A stretch of 64,000 bases of DNA from Halomarinibacterium sp034670265 (GCA_034670265.1 JAXMNU010000005.1:186001-250000), one strand, 5' to 3'. Numbered from the stretch's first letter, positions 50,002 to 59,300 are shown. A program made the numbers and translations. The notes: generated by a model from the letters alone, not told the origin.

Positions 50002-51471
50002 ATGGAAACCTTAACTTCTGCTTCTTGTAATACAGCTACTTTAACCCCTTATATTCCTTCGGGATCCAATCCTTGGACCTTTTCAAAAGTGCAACATGTC
50101 TATCGCAGATTGGGATTTGGTGGGTCGCAAGCTACCATAGACTCTGGACTTACTCAAACACCTAACGACTTGATAGATAGTTTGGTGGACGGTGCTGTTA
50201 ATCTACCTCTCACTCCAGCTCCTTTTTGGGGATTTTATGCGGTAAGTGATTTTGGCGATTATGAAACTGAAAACGAACAATACATTTTGGATTGGCGGGT
50301 TTTAACTGGGAATAATTTAATTACCGAAAATTTACGAGGGCGATTAACGGAGTTTTGGCTCAATCATTTTGTTACCGAATTAGACACGTATTTTTATTCG
50401 CCGTATTTGTTTCAATACTACAACGTTTGTGAAACTCATGCCTTAGGAAATTTTAAAGACTTTGTTCACGCAATTGGTATTAATCCTGCGATGTTGCTCT
50501 ATTTAAATGGGTTTGAAAATACGAATGTAGAACCTAACGAAAATTATGCGCGTGAACTATACGAGCTTTTTACTTTAGGGGAAGGAAATGGCTATACCGA
50601 AACCGACATCGTAGAAACCTCCAAAGCACTTACAGGGTATAACCATTGGACAGAACCTGGCGCAGCCATTTATTTTGATGCAAGCACTTTTGTAGATGGA
50701 GATAAAACCATTTTTAATCAGACAGGAAATTGGGGTTATGACGATGTCATCGATATTCTTTTTCAAGAAAAAAGTGATTTAATTGCTAGGTTTATCTGTA
50801 GAAAACTCTATCAATATTTTGTGGGACCCGATGTGGATGCCACCATAGAATCGACCATCATTACACCTTTAGCACAAACCTTCATTACTAATAATTTTGA
50901 ATTGGTTCCGGTCCTAAAACAGTTATTTAAAAGCGAGCATTTTTTTGATGAACGAGCTGTGGGTGTGGTGATTAAAAGTCCATTCGATCTTATTTTCAAT
51001 TTTGTTAACGAAACCGAATTTCCATACAACGATGAGTTAATGGAAGCCTTTATTTACTTTGCTGGGACATTGGGTCAACAAATTTATCAGCCACCTAATG
51101 TTGCAGGTTGGCAACGAGATGAAGATTGGATTAGCACTTCAACATTAACAGGGCGATGGCAATTGTTTGAAGCCTATTTAGGAACGTTATTCGGAAATGG
51201 GCAGGAAGAAATCTTTAGAGAATTTGCCAGAGATTTAAGCAATAATAGCATTGATCCAGAATATATCACCCGAGTGATTGTAGATTACCTCAACGCAAAA
51301 GAGCTTTTTACTGCTAGCGATTATGATATTGCTACAGATATTTTTAAATGGGAAGTCCCACAAAATTATTACGACGAAGGTCTATGGAATCTTGATTGGG
51401 AGTCGGCTCCATATCAAGTGTATTTACTTTTAGTCCATATTGCTACAATCCCCGAATTTCAACTTAAATAA
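50002..51471 (+). CDS. DUF1800 family protein
   Basis: 489 residues from ATG 50002; a TTG two codons earlier is not preferred. It has the DUF1800 pattern: HVYRRLGFGGS near the N-terminus, LRGRLTEFWLNHFVTELDTY, ENYARELYELFTLGEGNGYT, the EKSDLIARFICRKLYQYF segment and PPNVAGWQRDEDWIST near residue 370. The biochemical role is not known. It nearly always pairs with a DUF1501 gene, as here, 6 bases downstream. No signal peptide is evident, in contrast to its partner. Confidence 0.9.
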   Translation: METLTSASCNTATLTPYIPSGSNPWTFSKVQHVYRRLGFGGSQATIDSGLTQTPNDLIDSLVDGAVNLPLTPAPFWGFYAVSDFGDYETENEQYILDWRVLTGNNLITENLRGRLTEFWLNHFVTELDTYFYSPYLFQYYNVCETHALGNFKDFVHAIGINPAMLLYLNGFENTNVEPNENYARELYELFTLGEGNGYTETDIVETSKALTGYNHWTEPGAAIYFDASTFVDGDKTIFNQTGNWGYDDVIDILFQEKSDLIARFICRKLYQYFVGPDVDATIESTIITPLAQTFITNNFELVPVLKQLFKSEHFFDERAVGVVIKSPFDLIFNFVNETEFPYNDELMEAFIYFAGTLGQQIYQPPNVAGWQRDEDWISTSTLTGRWQLFEAYLGTLFGNGQEEIFREFARDLSNNSIDPEYITRVIVDYLNAKELFTASDYDIATDIFKWEVPQNYYDEGLWNLDWESAPYQVYLLLVHIATIPEFQLK

Positions 51472-51477
51472 ACCGCT

Positions 51478-53106
51478 ATGTGTAAGCACGATCACCCCAT
51501 ATTTCAAAATAACAAAAAGGAGAAAAATAAAGAAAGGTCTGTTCACGATGAGGAACATTTATTGTGGAATCGCCGTTCCTTTATTCAGGCATTAGGACTT
51601 GCGGGAGGTGGAAGCATGATGTTGGGAAGTCAAGTAGTTTCTGCAACAAAAGCTTCCCCGCTTTCGGTAGCACTTTCAGAAAGTGAAAATGATAATATCC
51701 TTGTTATTATTCGGCTGGAAGGAGGTAATGACGGATTGAACACCATTGTCCCTATTTACGATTATGCATCCTATGCCAATCTACGTCCAACTATAAAACA
51801 CGAGCAAAGTGATTTACTGAATTTAAATGCCGATTTTGCCATCCCCAATTATATGAATGCCTTGGAATCTGTTTGGGGCGATGGAAATATGAAAGTCGTT
51901 CACGGTGTTGGATATCCGCAACAAAATTTATCTCATTTTCGATCTACCGATATTTGGGCATCCACAGCAGACACATATGAAGAACCTACGGGTTGGTGGG
52001 GGCGCTATTTTGAAGATTTATACCCAGATTATTTAATCAATCCGCCTGAAATTCCGCCAGCAGTACAAGTAGGAAACATTGGCAATCTTATTTTTGATGG
52101 AAATAATAATAATTACGCCTTTACGGTAGCCAATTTAGAGCAGTTGCAAAATGTTGCGGAAAACGGCACCCTACACGATGTAGTAAACATTCCTGATTGT
52201 GTATACGGAGACAAGCTTTTGTTTATGAGAGCTACCGCAAATACTACCTTTTTGTATGCCGAAAAAATACACGATGCGTACACAGCAGCTTCTAACAATG
52301 CTAATTATGGAGAAGGAGCTTTAGCACAACAACTTGCGGCAGTAGCGAGGCTCGTTAAAGGAGGCTTGGGAACCAAAGTATATATGGTTTCCTTGGGCAG
52401 TTTCGATACACATGCCAATCAGCCAGAAAGACATCAGGAATTATTAGAAGATTTATCCAGTTCCATTAAAGCCTTTTATGAAGACTTAGCAACGGCTGGA
52501 ATGGATGATAAGGTTTTGGGAATGACCATTTCAGAATTTGGACGAAGACCCTACGAAAATGGTTCGGATGGTACCGACCACGGTGCGGCTTCGCCAGTGA
52601 TGCTTTTTGGAGCAGGCTTAAACGGAAGCGGTTTTGTTGGCGAACATCCAGACATTAACGAATGGGATGCAAATGATAATTTAATTCCTACAAACGATTT
52701 TAGGGATGTCTACAATACGGTATTAACCAATTGGTTTTGTTTAGATCCTTCGGTAGTAAATACCATTCTTTTAAATCAATCCTATGAAATTTTGGATTTA
52801 GGAATAGATTGCGAAGCACTATCCTCAAATGATTTCAGTAATGTAAATCGATTTTCACATGTGCCTGTGTATAAAAATAATACGGTTTATCTTGAAATGA
52901 ATATTCCCTCTGCAGGAAGAGGAACCATTGTGTTGTATGATTTGGTAGGACGAGAAGTTGGAACTATAGTGAATAAGCTATTTTTAGAGGGCAGACATTC
53001 AATCGATATTAAAGAAGCCATTGGGAAGCGATTAAGTTACGGGCAATACATTTACCGAATTAGTATTGGTGGACAACACTATAGTAAATCGTTAATGATA
53101 AAATAA
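51478..53106 (+). CDS. DUF1501 family protein, Tat-type signal and T9SS-like C-terminus
   Basis: 542 residues. The N-terminal NRRSFIQALGLAGGGSMMLG looks like a twin-arginine signal preceded by a long charged leader (about 30 residues). The core is the sulfatase-like DUF1501 fold (IIRLEGGNDGLNTIVP, YPQQNLSHFRSTDIW, MVSLGSFDTHANQPERHQEL, TISEFGRRPYENGSDGTDHG). The last about 80 residues (TIVLYDLVGREVGTIV, then YGQYIYRISIGGQHYSKS) match a type IX secretion sorting domain. With DUF1800 it forms an export-linked pair of unknown function. Confidence 0.88.
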   Translation: MCKHDHPIFQNNKKEKNKERSVHDEEHLLWNRRSFIQALGLAGGGSMMLGSQVVSATKASPLSVALSESENDNILVIIRLEGGNDGLNTIVPIYDYASYANLRPTIKHEQSDLLNLNADFAIPNYMNALESVWGDGNMKVVHGVGYPQQNLSHFRSTDIWASTADTYEEPTGWWGRYFEDLYPDYLINPPEIPPAVQVGNIGNLIFDGNNNNYAFTVANLEQLQNVAENGTLHDVVNIPDCVYGDKLLFMRATANTTFLYAEKIHDAYTAASNNANYGEGALAQQLAAVARLVKGGLGTKVYMVSLGSFDTHANQPERHQELLEDLSSSIKAFYEDLATAGMDDKVLGMTISEFGRRPYENGSDGTDHGAASPVMLFGAGLNGSGFVGEHPDINEWDANDNLIPTNDFRDVYNTVLTNWFCLDPSVVNTILLNQSYEILDLGIDCEALSSNDFSNVNRFSHVPVYKNNTVYLEMNIPSAGRGTIVLYDLVGREVGTIVNKLFLEGRHSIDIKEAIGKRLSYGQYIYRISIGGQHYSKSLMIK

Positions 53107-53128
53107 TCTTTCTTCATTCTTTCTAAGA

Positions 53129-53157
53129 AAGCATTCTCTTCTTGGGAGTGCTTTTTA
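53129..53157 (+). terminator. Rho-independent terminator after the DUF1501 gene
   Basis: AAGCATTCTC (53129-53138) pairs with GGGAGTGCTT (53144-53153), including two G-U pairs, then a T run. Confidence 0.75.
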
Positions 53158-53171
53158 GTTTTTAAAATGTG

Positions 53172-53179
53172 TATTTTTG
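53172..53179 (+). promoter_or_regulatory. Candidate -7 box for metG (TATTTTTG)
   Basis: TATTTTTG matches TAnnTTTG 16 bases before the chosen metG ATG. It lies downstream of an alternative in-frame ATG at 53169, which argues against that start. Confidence 0.5.
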
Positions 53180-53195
53180 CATCTTATTTACAAAG

Positions 53196-55268
53196 ATGAA
53201 TAATCCCAAAAGATATACTATCACCGCAGCACTTCCGTATACCAATGGCCCTGTGCATATTGGGCATTTGGCTGGAGTGTATGTCCCTGCCGATATTTAT
53301 GCACGCTACCAAAGGCTTCAAAATAAGGATGTGCTTTTTATCTGCGGAAGTGATGAACACGGTGTTCCCATTACCATAAAGGCCAAAAAAGAAGGCGTGA
53401 CACCGCAACAAATTGTAGATAAGTATCACGCCATTATTAAAAAATCTTTTGAAGACTTCGGAATATCTTTCGATAATTATTCTAGAACGTCAGCGAAAAT
53501 TCATCACGAAACGGCTTCAGAATTTTTCAAAAAACTATACGACGACGGAAAGTTTATTGAAGAAGTTACCCAGCAATTATACGATGAAGAAGCACAACAA
53601 TTTTTAGCAGACCGATTTGTCATTGGCACGTGCCCAAAATGCGGAAATGAAGAAAGCTATGGAGACCAATGCGAAAACTGCGGAACATCACACAACGCTA
53701 CCGATTTAATAAATCCTAAGAGTGCCATTTCAGGAAACAAACCTATGTTGAAAGAAACCAAACATTGGTTTTTACCCTTAGACCAATATGAAAGTTGGTT
53801 GCGAGAGTGGATTGTAAAAGGGCATCAAAAAGACTGGAAAACCAATGTTTTAGGGCAATGCAAAAGTTGGATTGACGATGGATTGCGCCCTCGTGCGGTG
53901 ACTCGTGACCTCGATTGGGGAATTCCTGTTCCTGTGGATGGTGCCGAAGGAAAAGTACTCTATGTGTGGTTCGATGCGCCTATTGGATATATATCTTCCA
54001 CCAAAGAATGGGCTCAAAAAGAAGGTAAAGATTGGGCACCCTATTGGAAAGATGCTAATAGTAAATTGCTTCATTTTATTGGGAAAGATAACATAGTGTT
54101 TCACTGTATTATTTTTCCGAGTATGCTAAAAGCGGAAGGCAGTTTCATCCTTCCAGACAATGTACCAGCTAACGAATTTTTGAACTTAGAAGGCAACAAA
54201 ATATCCACTAGCAAAAACTGGGCGGTGTGGCTTCACGAATACTTGGAGGAGTTTCCCAATCAGCAGGATGTGTTGCGATACGTGTTAACTGCCAATGCTC
54301 CTGAAACAAAGGATAACGACTTTACTTGGTCCGATTTCCAAGCACGAAATAATAATGAATTAGTGGCAATTTTCGGAAATTTTATCAATCGTGTGACGGT
54401 ATTAACCCATAAATATTACAACGGAGTCGTTCCTGAGCCTAGTGATTTTAATGATGTGGATGAGCAAACGCTTGCCACTTTAAAAACCTATCCTGAAGTC
54501 ATTGCCAGTTCCATTGAAAAATACCGTTTCCGTGAAGCGCAAGCCGAATTGATGAACGTTGCTCGTTTAGGAAACAAATATTTGGCAGACGAAGAACCTT
54601 GGAAAACCATTAAAACAGACGAAGAGCGTACCAAAACAGTGATGTATGTGGCGCTTCAAATTGCTTCGGCATTGGCAATTTTGAGCGAACCTTTTTTACC
54701 CTTCACTTCAAATAAGTTAAAAGGAATGTTGGGTGTCATTCCGAACGAAGGTGAGGAATCTCTTTCTTGGAACTCTGTTTCAGAAAAAACCGAATTAGTA
54801 AAACCTGGTCATACCATTGCAGAAAGCGAATTGCTTTTCAGCAAAATTGAAGACGAGCAAATGCAACACCAACTTGACAAATTAGAAGCTAGTAAAAAAT
54901 TAAACGAAGCTATGAACAAAGAAATTACCGCACAAAAAGATACCATTACGTTTGATGATTTTAGCAAACTCGATATGCGTGTGGGAACCATTATTGAAGC
55001 CGAAAAAATGCCAAAGGCCAACAAATTGTTAGTTTTAAAAGTGGATACGGGTATCGACGTTCGTACCATAGTTTCGGGAATTGCTGAAAGTTTTTCTGCT
55101 GAAGAAGTGGTAGGAAAAAAAGTGACGGTGCTGGTGAATTTAGCCCCTCGGGCTTTACGTGGTGTGGAAAGCCAAGGGATGATTTTAATGACTGAAACAG
55201 CTGACGGGAAGCTAATCTTTGTAAACCCTGATAATGCTGGTGTTGAAAACGGAAGTCAAATAAGTTAG
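53196..55268 (+). CDS. metG: Methionyl-tRNA synthetase
   Basis: 690 residues from ATG 53196 (MNNPKRYTITAALPY). It charges initiator and elongator tRNA-Met. Class I HIGH motif in NGPVHIGHLAG; zinc knuckles CPKCG and CENCG (about 150-170); KMSKS-type loop NKISTSKN (about 335); anticodon-binding helical domain; and a C-terminal Trbp111/EMAP-type tRNA-binding domain (FSKLDMRVGTIIEAEKMPKA, about 590-690) for dimerisation. A lipoprotein gene follows 18 bases on. Confidence 0.97.
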   Translation: MNNPKRYTITAALPYTNGPVHIGHLAGVYVPADIYARYQRLQNKDVLFICGSDEHGVPITIKAKKEGVTPQQIVDKYHAIIKKSFEDFGISFDNYSRTSAKIHHETASEFFKKLYDDGKFIEEVTQQLYDEEAQQFLADRFVIGTCPKCGNEESYGDQCENCGTSHNATDLINPKSAISGNKPMLKETKHWFLPLDQYESWLREWIVKGHQKDWKTNVLGQCKSWIDDGLRPRAVTRDLDWGIPVPVDGAEGKVLYVWFDAPIGYISSTKEWAQKEGKDWAPYWKDANSKLLHFIGKDNIVFHCIIFPSMLKAEGSFILPDNVPANEFLNLEGNKISTSKNWAVWLHEYLEEFPNQQDVLRYVLTANAPETKDNDFTWSDFQARNNNELVAIFGNFINRVTVLTHKYYNGVVPEPSDFNDVDEQTLATLKTYPEVIASSIEKYRFREAQAELMNVARLGNKYLADEEPWKTIKTDEERTKTVMYVALQIASALAILSEPFLPFTSNKLKGMLGVIPNEGEESLSWNSVSEKTELVKPGHTIAESELLFSKIEDEQMQHQLDKLEASKKLNEAMNKEITAQKDTITFDDFSKLDMRVGTIIEAEKMPKANKLLVLKVDTGIDVRTIVSGIAESFSAEEVVGKKVTVLVNLAPRALRGVESQGMILMTETADGKLIFVNPDNAGVENGSQIS

Positions 55269-55286
55269 TTTTATAAAATACACTTT

Positions 55287-55931
55287 ATGTATATGAATTT
55301 TAGACTCGTATTTTCTCTACTTACTTTGATTATGGTTCTATGTGCCTGCAATCAAAAAATTAAAAAAGAGCCTGATAATTTACCTGAAAAAGATAGTGTT
55401 GACATTTCAAAAAAAGAAACCCTTTCTCTAGATCACCTTGAAAAATTTAGCTTAGATTCCATTAAAATTTTCAGAATTGATACAGAGGAAAAAATCCATG
55501 CGTTTTTAAACAGCAATAAAGCAATTGACGATTCTATAAATCATAGTTTAAATTCATTAAAAGAAAACAATCTCAAAGGAGTTTTTATCGAAATGGATAG
55601 TGTTTCTAAAAAAAACAAAAATCAATTTGCAATGTTTATAACAATACTTGCTTCAGAATTAAAAAAGCAAAATAAAAATAATCTACTCCTTATAAAATTA
55701 CCTATTTCAGAAAGTTTTTCAGCTTATGAATTTAATTTGCTAATTCCGAATGTATCAAGTTTTATCCTTTTTGAAAATGACGAAGAAACTATTGATGCTA
55801 AAGAAAGATTTATACTGCCCCCTTCCGATAATATGCTTTCTGAAGGGTTAAAGCTGAAGCTAGACTTAATTGCTTCTCAGGGTGTACCTTTAGAAAAAAT
55901 AATGATATTAAGGGTCTCAAAGTCTGAATAA
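55287..55931 (+). CDS. Lipoprotein, possibly a degenerate GH18-like domain
   Basis: 214 residues (start 55287 or the ATG two codons on). Lipobox MVLCAC puts the lipidated Cys at about 21. After a charged linker, residues about 85-214 read SLKENNLKGVFIEMDSV, then MFITILASELKKQNKNNLLLIKLP and VSSFILFENDEETIDA, EGLKLKLDLIASQGVPLEKI. The strand-helix order resembles family 18 glycoside hydrolase barrels, where the second strand carries DxxDxDxE. Here that motif is absent, so chitinase-type activity is unlikely. The family assignment is weak. Confidence 0.6.
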   Translation: MYMNFRLVFSLLTLIMVLCACNQKIKKEPDNLPEKDSVDISKKETLSLDHLEKFSLDSIKIFRIDTEEKIHAFLNSNKAIDDSINHSLNSLKENNLKGVFIEMDSVSKKNKNQFAMFITILASELKKQNKNNLLLIKLPISESFSAYEFNLLIPNVSSFILFENDEETIDAKERFILPPSDNMLSEGLKLKLDLIASQGVPLEKIMILRVSKSE

Positions 55932-55959
55932 TGTTAAACCTGCTTCGTTACAATACTCT

Positions 55960-56991
55960 TTACTTTTTAAATTTAAGTTTTTCACTCCGCCCTTTTTTAA
56001 ATATTTTGTTGCTGTTGTGAAGGCCACTGCGTAATTCTTTTTGCACTTCTACTGGCAATTGGATAATTTCTTGACACTCATTAGAGCAACATTGTTCCAT
56101 TTTTGTTCCACAGGAATCACATTGTATAAACAATAAATGGCAAGCTTCATTAGCACAGTTTACATGGGTGTCACAAGGCTCGCCACACTGGTGACACTGG
56201 GATATAACGTCATCACTAATGCGCTCACCTCGGCGGTGATCAAAAACAAAATTTTTGCCTAAAAATTTATTTTCAATTCCTAAGGTTTTCACTTGTCGCG
56301 CATATTCTATGATACCACCTTCTAGCTGAAATACATTTTTAAAACCCTTATGCTTGTAATAGGCGCTAGCTTTTTCACAACGAATACCACCCGTGCAATA
56401 CATGACTAGTTTTTTATCTTCTTTGTGGTCTTTGAGATCTTCTTCAATAATATCTAAGGAGTCTCGAAAGGTATCTACATCCGGAGTTATGGCATTTTTA
56501 AAATGTCCTATTTCGCTTTCGTAGTGATTGCGCATATCGACTAAAACCGTGTCTGGATCTTCAATTAACTGGTTAAAAGAAGCTGCGTCTAGGTGGATGC
56601 CTTTGTTGGTGACGTCAAAAGTTGCATCGTTTAATCCGTCGGCTACAATTTTATCACGAACTTTAACTTTCAATTTTAAAAATGATTTAAGGTCTTGTTC
56701 TATTGCAATATTTAAGCGTACGTTTTCAAGAAAATAAATGCCGTCTAAAAAAGATTTAAAAACCTCAAAGTTTTTTGCAGGTAACGATAGTTGGGCGTTA
56801 ATTCCCTCCTTTGCCACATAGATACGTCCGAGGACATCCATCGCATTCCACGCTACAAATAAATGATTTCTAAATAATTCTGGATTGCCTATATGGGCAT
56901 ATTGATAAAAAGAAAGTGTTAAGCGATCTTCGCCTGCTTGCTCTAACAAGGCAGCTCTCTCATTAGCACTTAAGGTATTGTACAGTTGCAT
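55960..56991 (-). CDS. trhO: tRNA uridine(34) hydroxylase
   Basis: 343 residues. An oxygen-dependent enzyme that forms 5-hydroxyuridine at tRNA position 34 (YceA/TrhO). N-terminal YceA domain (GRIYVAKEGINAQLSLPA), rhodanese domain with active-site loop CTGGIRCEKASAYYK (about 200-214), and a C-terminal Cys-rich module (CHQCGEPCDTHVNC, CDSCGTKMEQCC) that probably binds zinc. Convergent with the metG-lipoprotein unit, with 28 bases between the stops. Confidence 0.93.
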   Translation of the reverse strand: MQLYNTLSANERAALLEQAGEDRLTLSFYQYAHIGNPELFRNHLFVAWNAMDVLGRIYVAKEGINAQLSLPAKNFEVFKSFLDGIYFLENVRLNIAIEQDLKSFLKLKVKVRDKIVADGLNDATFDVTNKGIHLDAASFNQLIEDPDTVLVDMRNHYESEIGHFKNAITPDVDTFRDSLDIIEEDLKDHKEDKKLVMYCTGGIRCEKASAYYKHKGFKNVFQLEGGIIEYARQVKTLGIENKFLGKNFVFDHRRGERISDDVISQCHQCGEPCDTHVNCANEACHLLFIQCDSCGTKMEQCCSNECQEIIQLPVEVQKELRSGLHNSNKIFKKGRSEKLKFKK

Positions 56992-57248
56992 GCTATACGT
57001 CTTTAAGGGTTATGGGGGGCAAAGATAGAAAAATGAATTCAAACACGTGATTGAACTTGAAGAGTGAACATAAAATTATTGGTGGAGTATTTTAAGCACT
57101 AATCCCTAAAAATATGGGGTGTACAGATAAGCACCCTTTCAATATGTGAAGAAAATTTAACAAGAAGCACGATTCTTACCCTTGTTCTGATAAATATCAT
57201 ATCAAAAATCCTCTTCGAGTCTCACCTTTGCACTTTAAATAAAAACCC

Positions 57249-58532
57249 ATGAATAAAAGTTTAAAGATTGTTTCGGTTGAGGAAGCTGTAGGAATTGTAA
57301 AATCTGGAGACAGAGTATTTTTTCAAGGAGCTGCTATGACGCCCAATTATTTAATTGATCATTTATGCGAAAGATATAACGAGTTAAAAAATGTTGAAAT
57401 CGTTCAAATCCATACCGATGGTGATGCTCCTTATATAAGAGAACCCTATAACAAGGCTTTTAATTTATATAGCTTTTTTGTGGGAGCAAATGTGCGGAAA
57501 GGTGTAAACACTAATAACGGTGATTATATTCCCATTTTTTTAAGTGAAATTCACTGGCTATTCCGAAGAGATATTCTTCCGTTGGATGTGGCATTTATTC
57601 AAGTGTCTCCGCCCGACAAGCATGGCTATTGTTCTTTAGGAGTTTCAGTAGACATTACACTTCCTGCTGTTCAGAAAGCAAAAAAGGTTGTGGCTTTAGT
57701 AAATCCTCAAGTACCCCGAACACATGGGGACGGGATTATTCATGCAAGTCAGATAGATTTTGCGGTAACTATAGATCAACCTATTCATGAGTCGCACACC
57801 AAACCCCTATCCGAAACTGAAATAGCGATAGGAAAACATGTGGCAGGGCTTATTGAAGACGGCGCTACCTTACAAATGGGTATAGGTAATATTCCTAATG
57901 CTGTGTTGCACAATTTAGGAAACCATAAGCGCCTTGGGATACACACCGAAATGTTTTCGGATGGGGTTCTTCCTTTAATTGAAAAAGGGGTTATTACTGG
58001 CGAGGACAAAGAAATAAAAACAGGTAAAATTGTAACCACTTTTGCTATTGGTTCTCCTAAGTTATACGATTTTATTGATGACAATCCGTTAGTGCATTTT
58101 AAAGAAGCAGGCTATACCAATGATAGTGCAATTATTAAAAGAAATCCAAAGGTTACTGCTATTAACAGTGCCATTGAAATTGATTTAACTGGGCAAGTTT
58201 GTGCAGATACCATTGGTCCTTATCAGTATTCGGGTGTTGGAGGGCAAATGGATTTTATTCGTGCTGCATCCCTTTCTGAAGGAGGAAAGCCCATTATTGC
58301 CATGCCTTCAACGACAAAAAACGGACAGTCTAAAATTGTGCCTCATTTAAAATTTGGTGCTGGTGTAACTACCACTCGTGCCCATGTGCACTATGTTGCC
58401 ACCGAGTTTGGTGTGGTAAACTTATACGGTAAAAGTTTAAAGCAACGTGCCAAAGAGCTTATTTCTATCGCCCACCCCACCCATAGAGAGCAGTTGGAAA
58501 AGGATATTTTTGAACGCTTTTATAGCCTTTAA
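57249..58532 (+). CDS. Acetyl-CoA hydrolase/transferase family (4-hydroxybutyrate CoA-transferase-like)
   Basis: 427 residues. The family moves CoA between acetate or acetyl-CoA and other acids. The catalytic Glu is in GIHTEMFSDGVL (about 240), with the glycine-rich GATLQMGIGNIPNAV before it and the C-terminal GVGGQMDFIRAA and GAGVTTTRAHVHYV. The actual acids used cannot be read from the sequence; butyrate, 4-hydroxybutyrate and acetate are candidates. The upstream 257 bases hold no ORF; CACCTTTG at 57223-57230 differs from the -7 box in one base. Confidence 0.88.
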   Translation: MNKSLKIVSVEEAVGIVKSGDRVFFQGAAMTPNYLIDHLCERYNELKNVEIVQIHTDGDAPYIREPYNKAFNLYSFFVGANVRKGVNTNNGDYIPIFLSEIHWLFRRDILPLDVAFIQVSPPDKHGYCSLGVSVDITLPAVQKAKKVVALVNPQVPRTHGDGIIHASQIDFAVTIDQPIHESHTKPLSETEIAIGKHVAGLIEDGATLQMGIGNIPNAVLHNLGNHKRLGIHTEMFSDGVLPLIEKGVITGEDKEIKTGKIVTTFAIGSPKLYDFIDDNPLVHFKEAGYTNDSAIIKRNPKVTAINSAIEIDLTGQVCADTIGPYQYSGVGGQMDFIRAASLSEGGKPIIAMPSTTKNGQSKIVPHLKFGAGVTTTRAHVHYVATEFGVVNLYGKSLKQRAKELISIAHPTHREQLEKDIFERFYSL

Positions 58533-58560
58533 AAAGTTGGGGCGGCCACAGGCCGCCCCA
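58531..58560 (-). terminator. GC-rich hairpin terminator, mainly for ssb
   Basis: TGGGGCGGCC (58538-58547) and GGCCGCCCCA (58551-58560) form a perfect 10-base-pair stem with an ACA loop. On the minus strand the stem is followed by AACTTTTTAAAGG, which suits a terminator for ssb. On the plus strand no T run follows, so it may only stop or protect the CoA-transferase transcript partly. It is strikingly GC-rich for this genome. Confidence 0.7.
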
Positions 58561-58581
58561 AAATCCATACAGTATAAAAAT

Positions 58582-58914
58582 TTATTTACCTAACATAAGA
58601 AGTTCGTTGCAGACTACTTCGGTAGTGTAACGTTTTTGACCTTCCTTGTCTTCCCATGAGCGGGTGGTCAATTTCCCTTCTATGGCAACTTCTTTGCCCT
58701 TGGTGACAAAACTTTCGATAATTTCGGCCGTTTTTCCCCAAGCCACTACATTGTGCCATTGGGTATCGGTCACGCGTTCACCTTTGTTGTTTTTGTAACT
58801 TTCATTTGTAGCAATTGAGAATTTTGCCAACTTTTTACCTGATTCTAGGGTAACAATTTCAGGGTCGTTCCCTAGGTTTCCAATCAACTGTACTTTGTTT
58901 CTTAATGTGCTCAT
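58582..58914 (-). CDS. ssb: Short single-stranded DNA-binding protein
   Basis: 110 residues, one OB-fold: STLRNKVQLIGNLGNDPEI, KFSIATNESYKNNKGE, TQWHNVVAWGKTAEIIESFV, KEVAIEGKLTTRSWED. It lacks the Gly/Pro-rich linker and acidic tip (DDDIPF-like) that recruits partner proteins in full-length SSB, so it is probably a secondary SSB beside a longer housekeeping copy elsewhere. It is the first gene divergent from the histidine operon and has its own -33/-7 promoter. Confidence 0.92.
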   Translation of the reverse strand: MSTLRNKVQLIGNLGNDPEIVTLESGKKLAKFSIATNESYKNNKGERVTDTQWHNVVAWGKTAEIIESFVTKGKEVAIEGKLTTRSWEDKEGQKRYTTEVVCNELLMLGK

Positions 58915-58975
58915 AATTTTAAATTTTAATTGTTAAACAGTTAATACTATCGACTCTTCGTTGAGTTCGACAGGA

Positions 58976-59005
58976 CAAACATAGGGTAGGTTTTTTTTTC
59001 AACAA
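58976..59005 (-). promoter_or_regulatory. ssb promoter (TTG-N19-TATGTTTG)
   Basis: On the minus strand TATGTTTG (58983-58976) fits TAnnTTTG, and TTG at 59005-59003 gives a 19-base spacer, the normal Bacteroidetes arrangement. It lies 62 bases upstream of the ssb start. Confidence 0.65.
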
Positions 59006-59159
59006 ATTTTTACGCATTTACTATCGATTATTGTCGTTTGTAAACGTTTGTAAATATTTTTATACCTGACTATCAATACTTTAATTTTTTTGAGTTTATT
59101 GAACTTAATTCAAATAATCTATTATAAATAAAAATTATTAATCACAAATATTTGTAAAA

Positions 59160-59192
59160 TTGTCTCGTTTTAGAATTATTTCAATAGCTTTG
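59160..59192 (+). promoter_or_regulatory. his operon promoter (TTG-N22-TAGCTTTG)
   Basis: TAGCTTTG at 59185-59192 is a full TAnnTTTG match, with TTG at 59160-59162 and a 22-base spacer. It would start transcription shortly before the leader peptide at 59212. The 58915-59369 gap thus holds two divergent promoters, a leader peptide and an attenuator. Confidence 0.65.
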
Positions 59193-59211
59193 TCGCGTAC
59201 AAAAATCAAAC

Positions 59212-59271
59212 ATGATATTTAATCAATTACATCATCATCATTTTCACACTGGCTTTCAGGCGAGGAGTTAA
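59212..59271 (+). CDS. hisL: Histidine operon leader peptide
   Basis: A 19-codon ORF from ATG 59212 to TAA 59269: Met-Ile-Phe-Asn-Gln-Leu, four consecutive His codons (59230-59241), Phe, His (59245-59247), then Thr-Gly-Phe-Gln-Ala-Arg-Ser. Five His in six codons are the mark of a his attenuator, in which ribosome stalling at low His-tRNA alters the RNA fold. It lies between a matching promoter and a terminator hairpin just before hisG. Confidence 0.88.
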   Translation: MIFNQLHHHHFHTGFQARS

Positions 59272-59300
59272 TGATATATGTGTAATTCACAAATAATTAT

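Noticed and set aside
53169..53195. Upstream start of metG
   Set aside because: It lies ahead of the TATTTTTG -7 box, so it would not be on the transcript; the ATG at 53196 gives the normal N-terminus.
56992..57248. 257-base gap before the CoA-transferase
   Set aside because: Only an imperfect -7 box (CACCTTTG) was seen; no ORF or hairpin of note.
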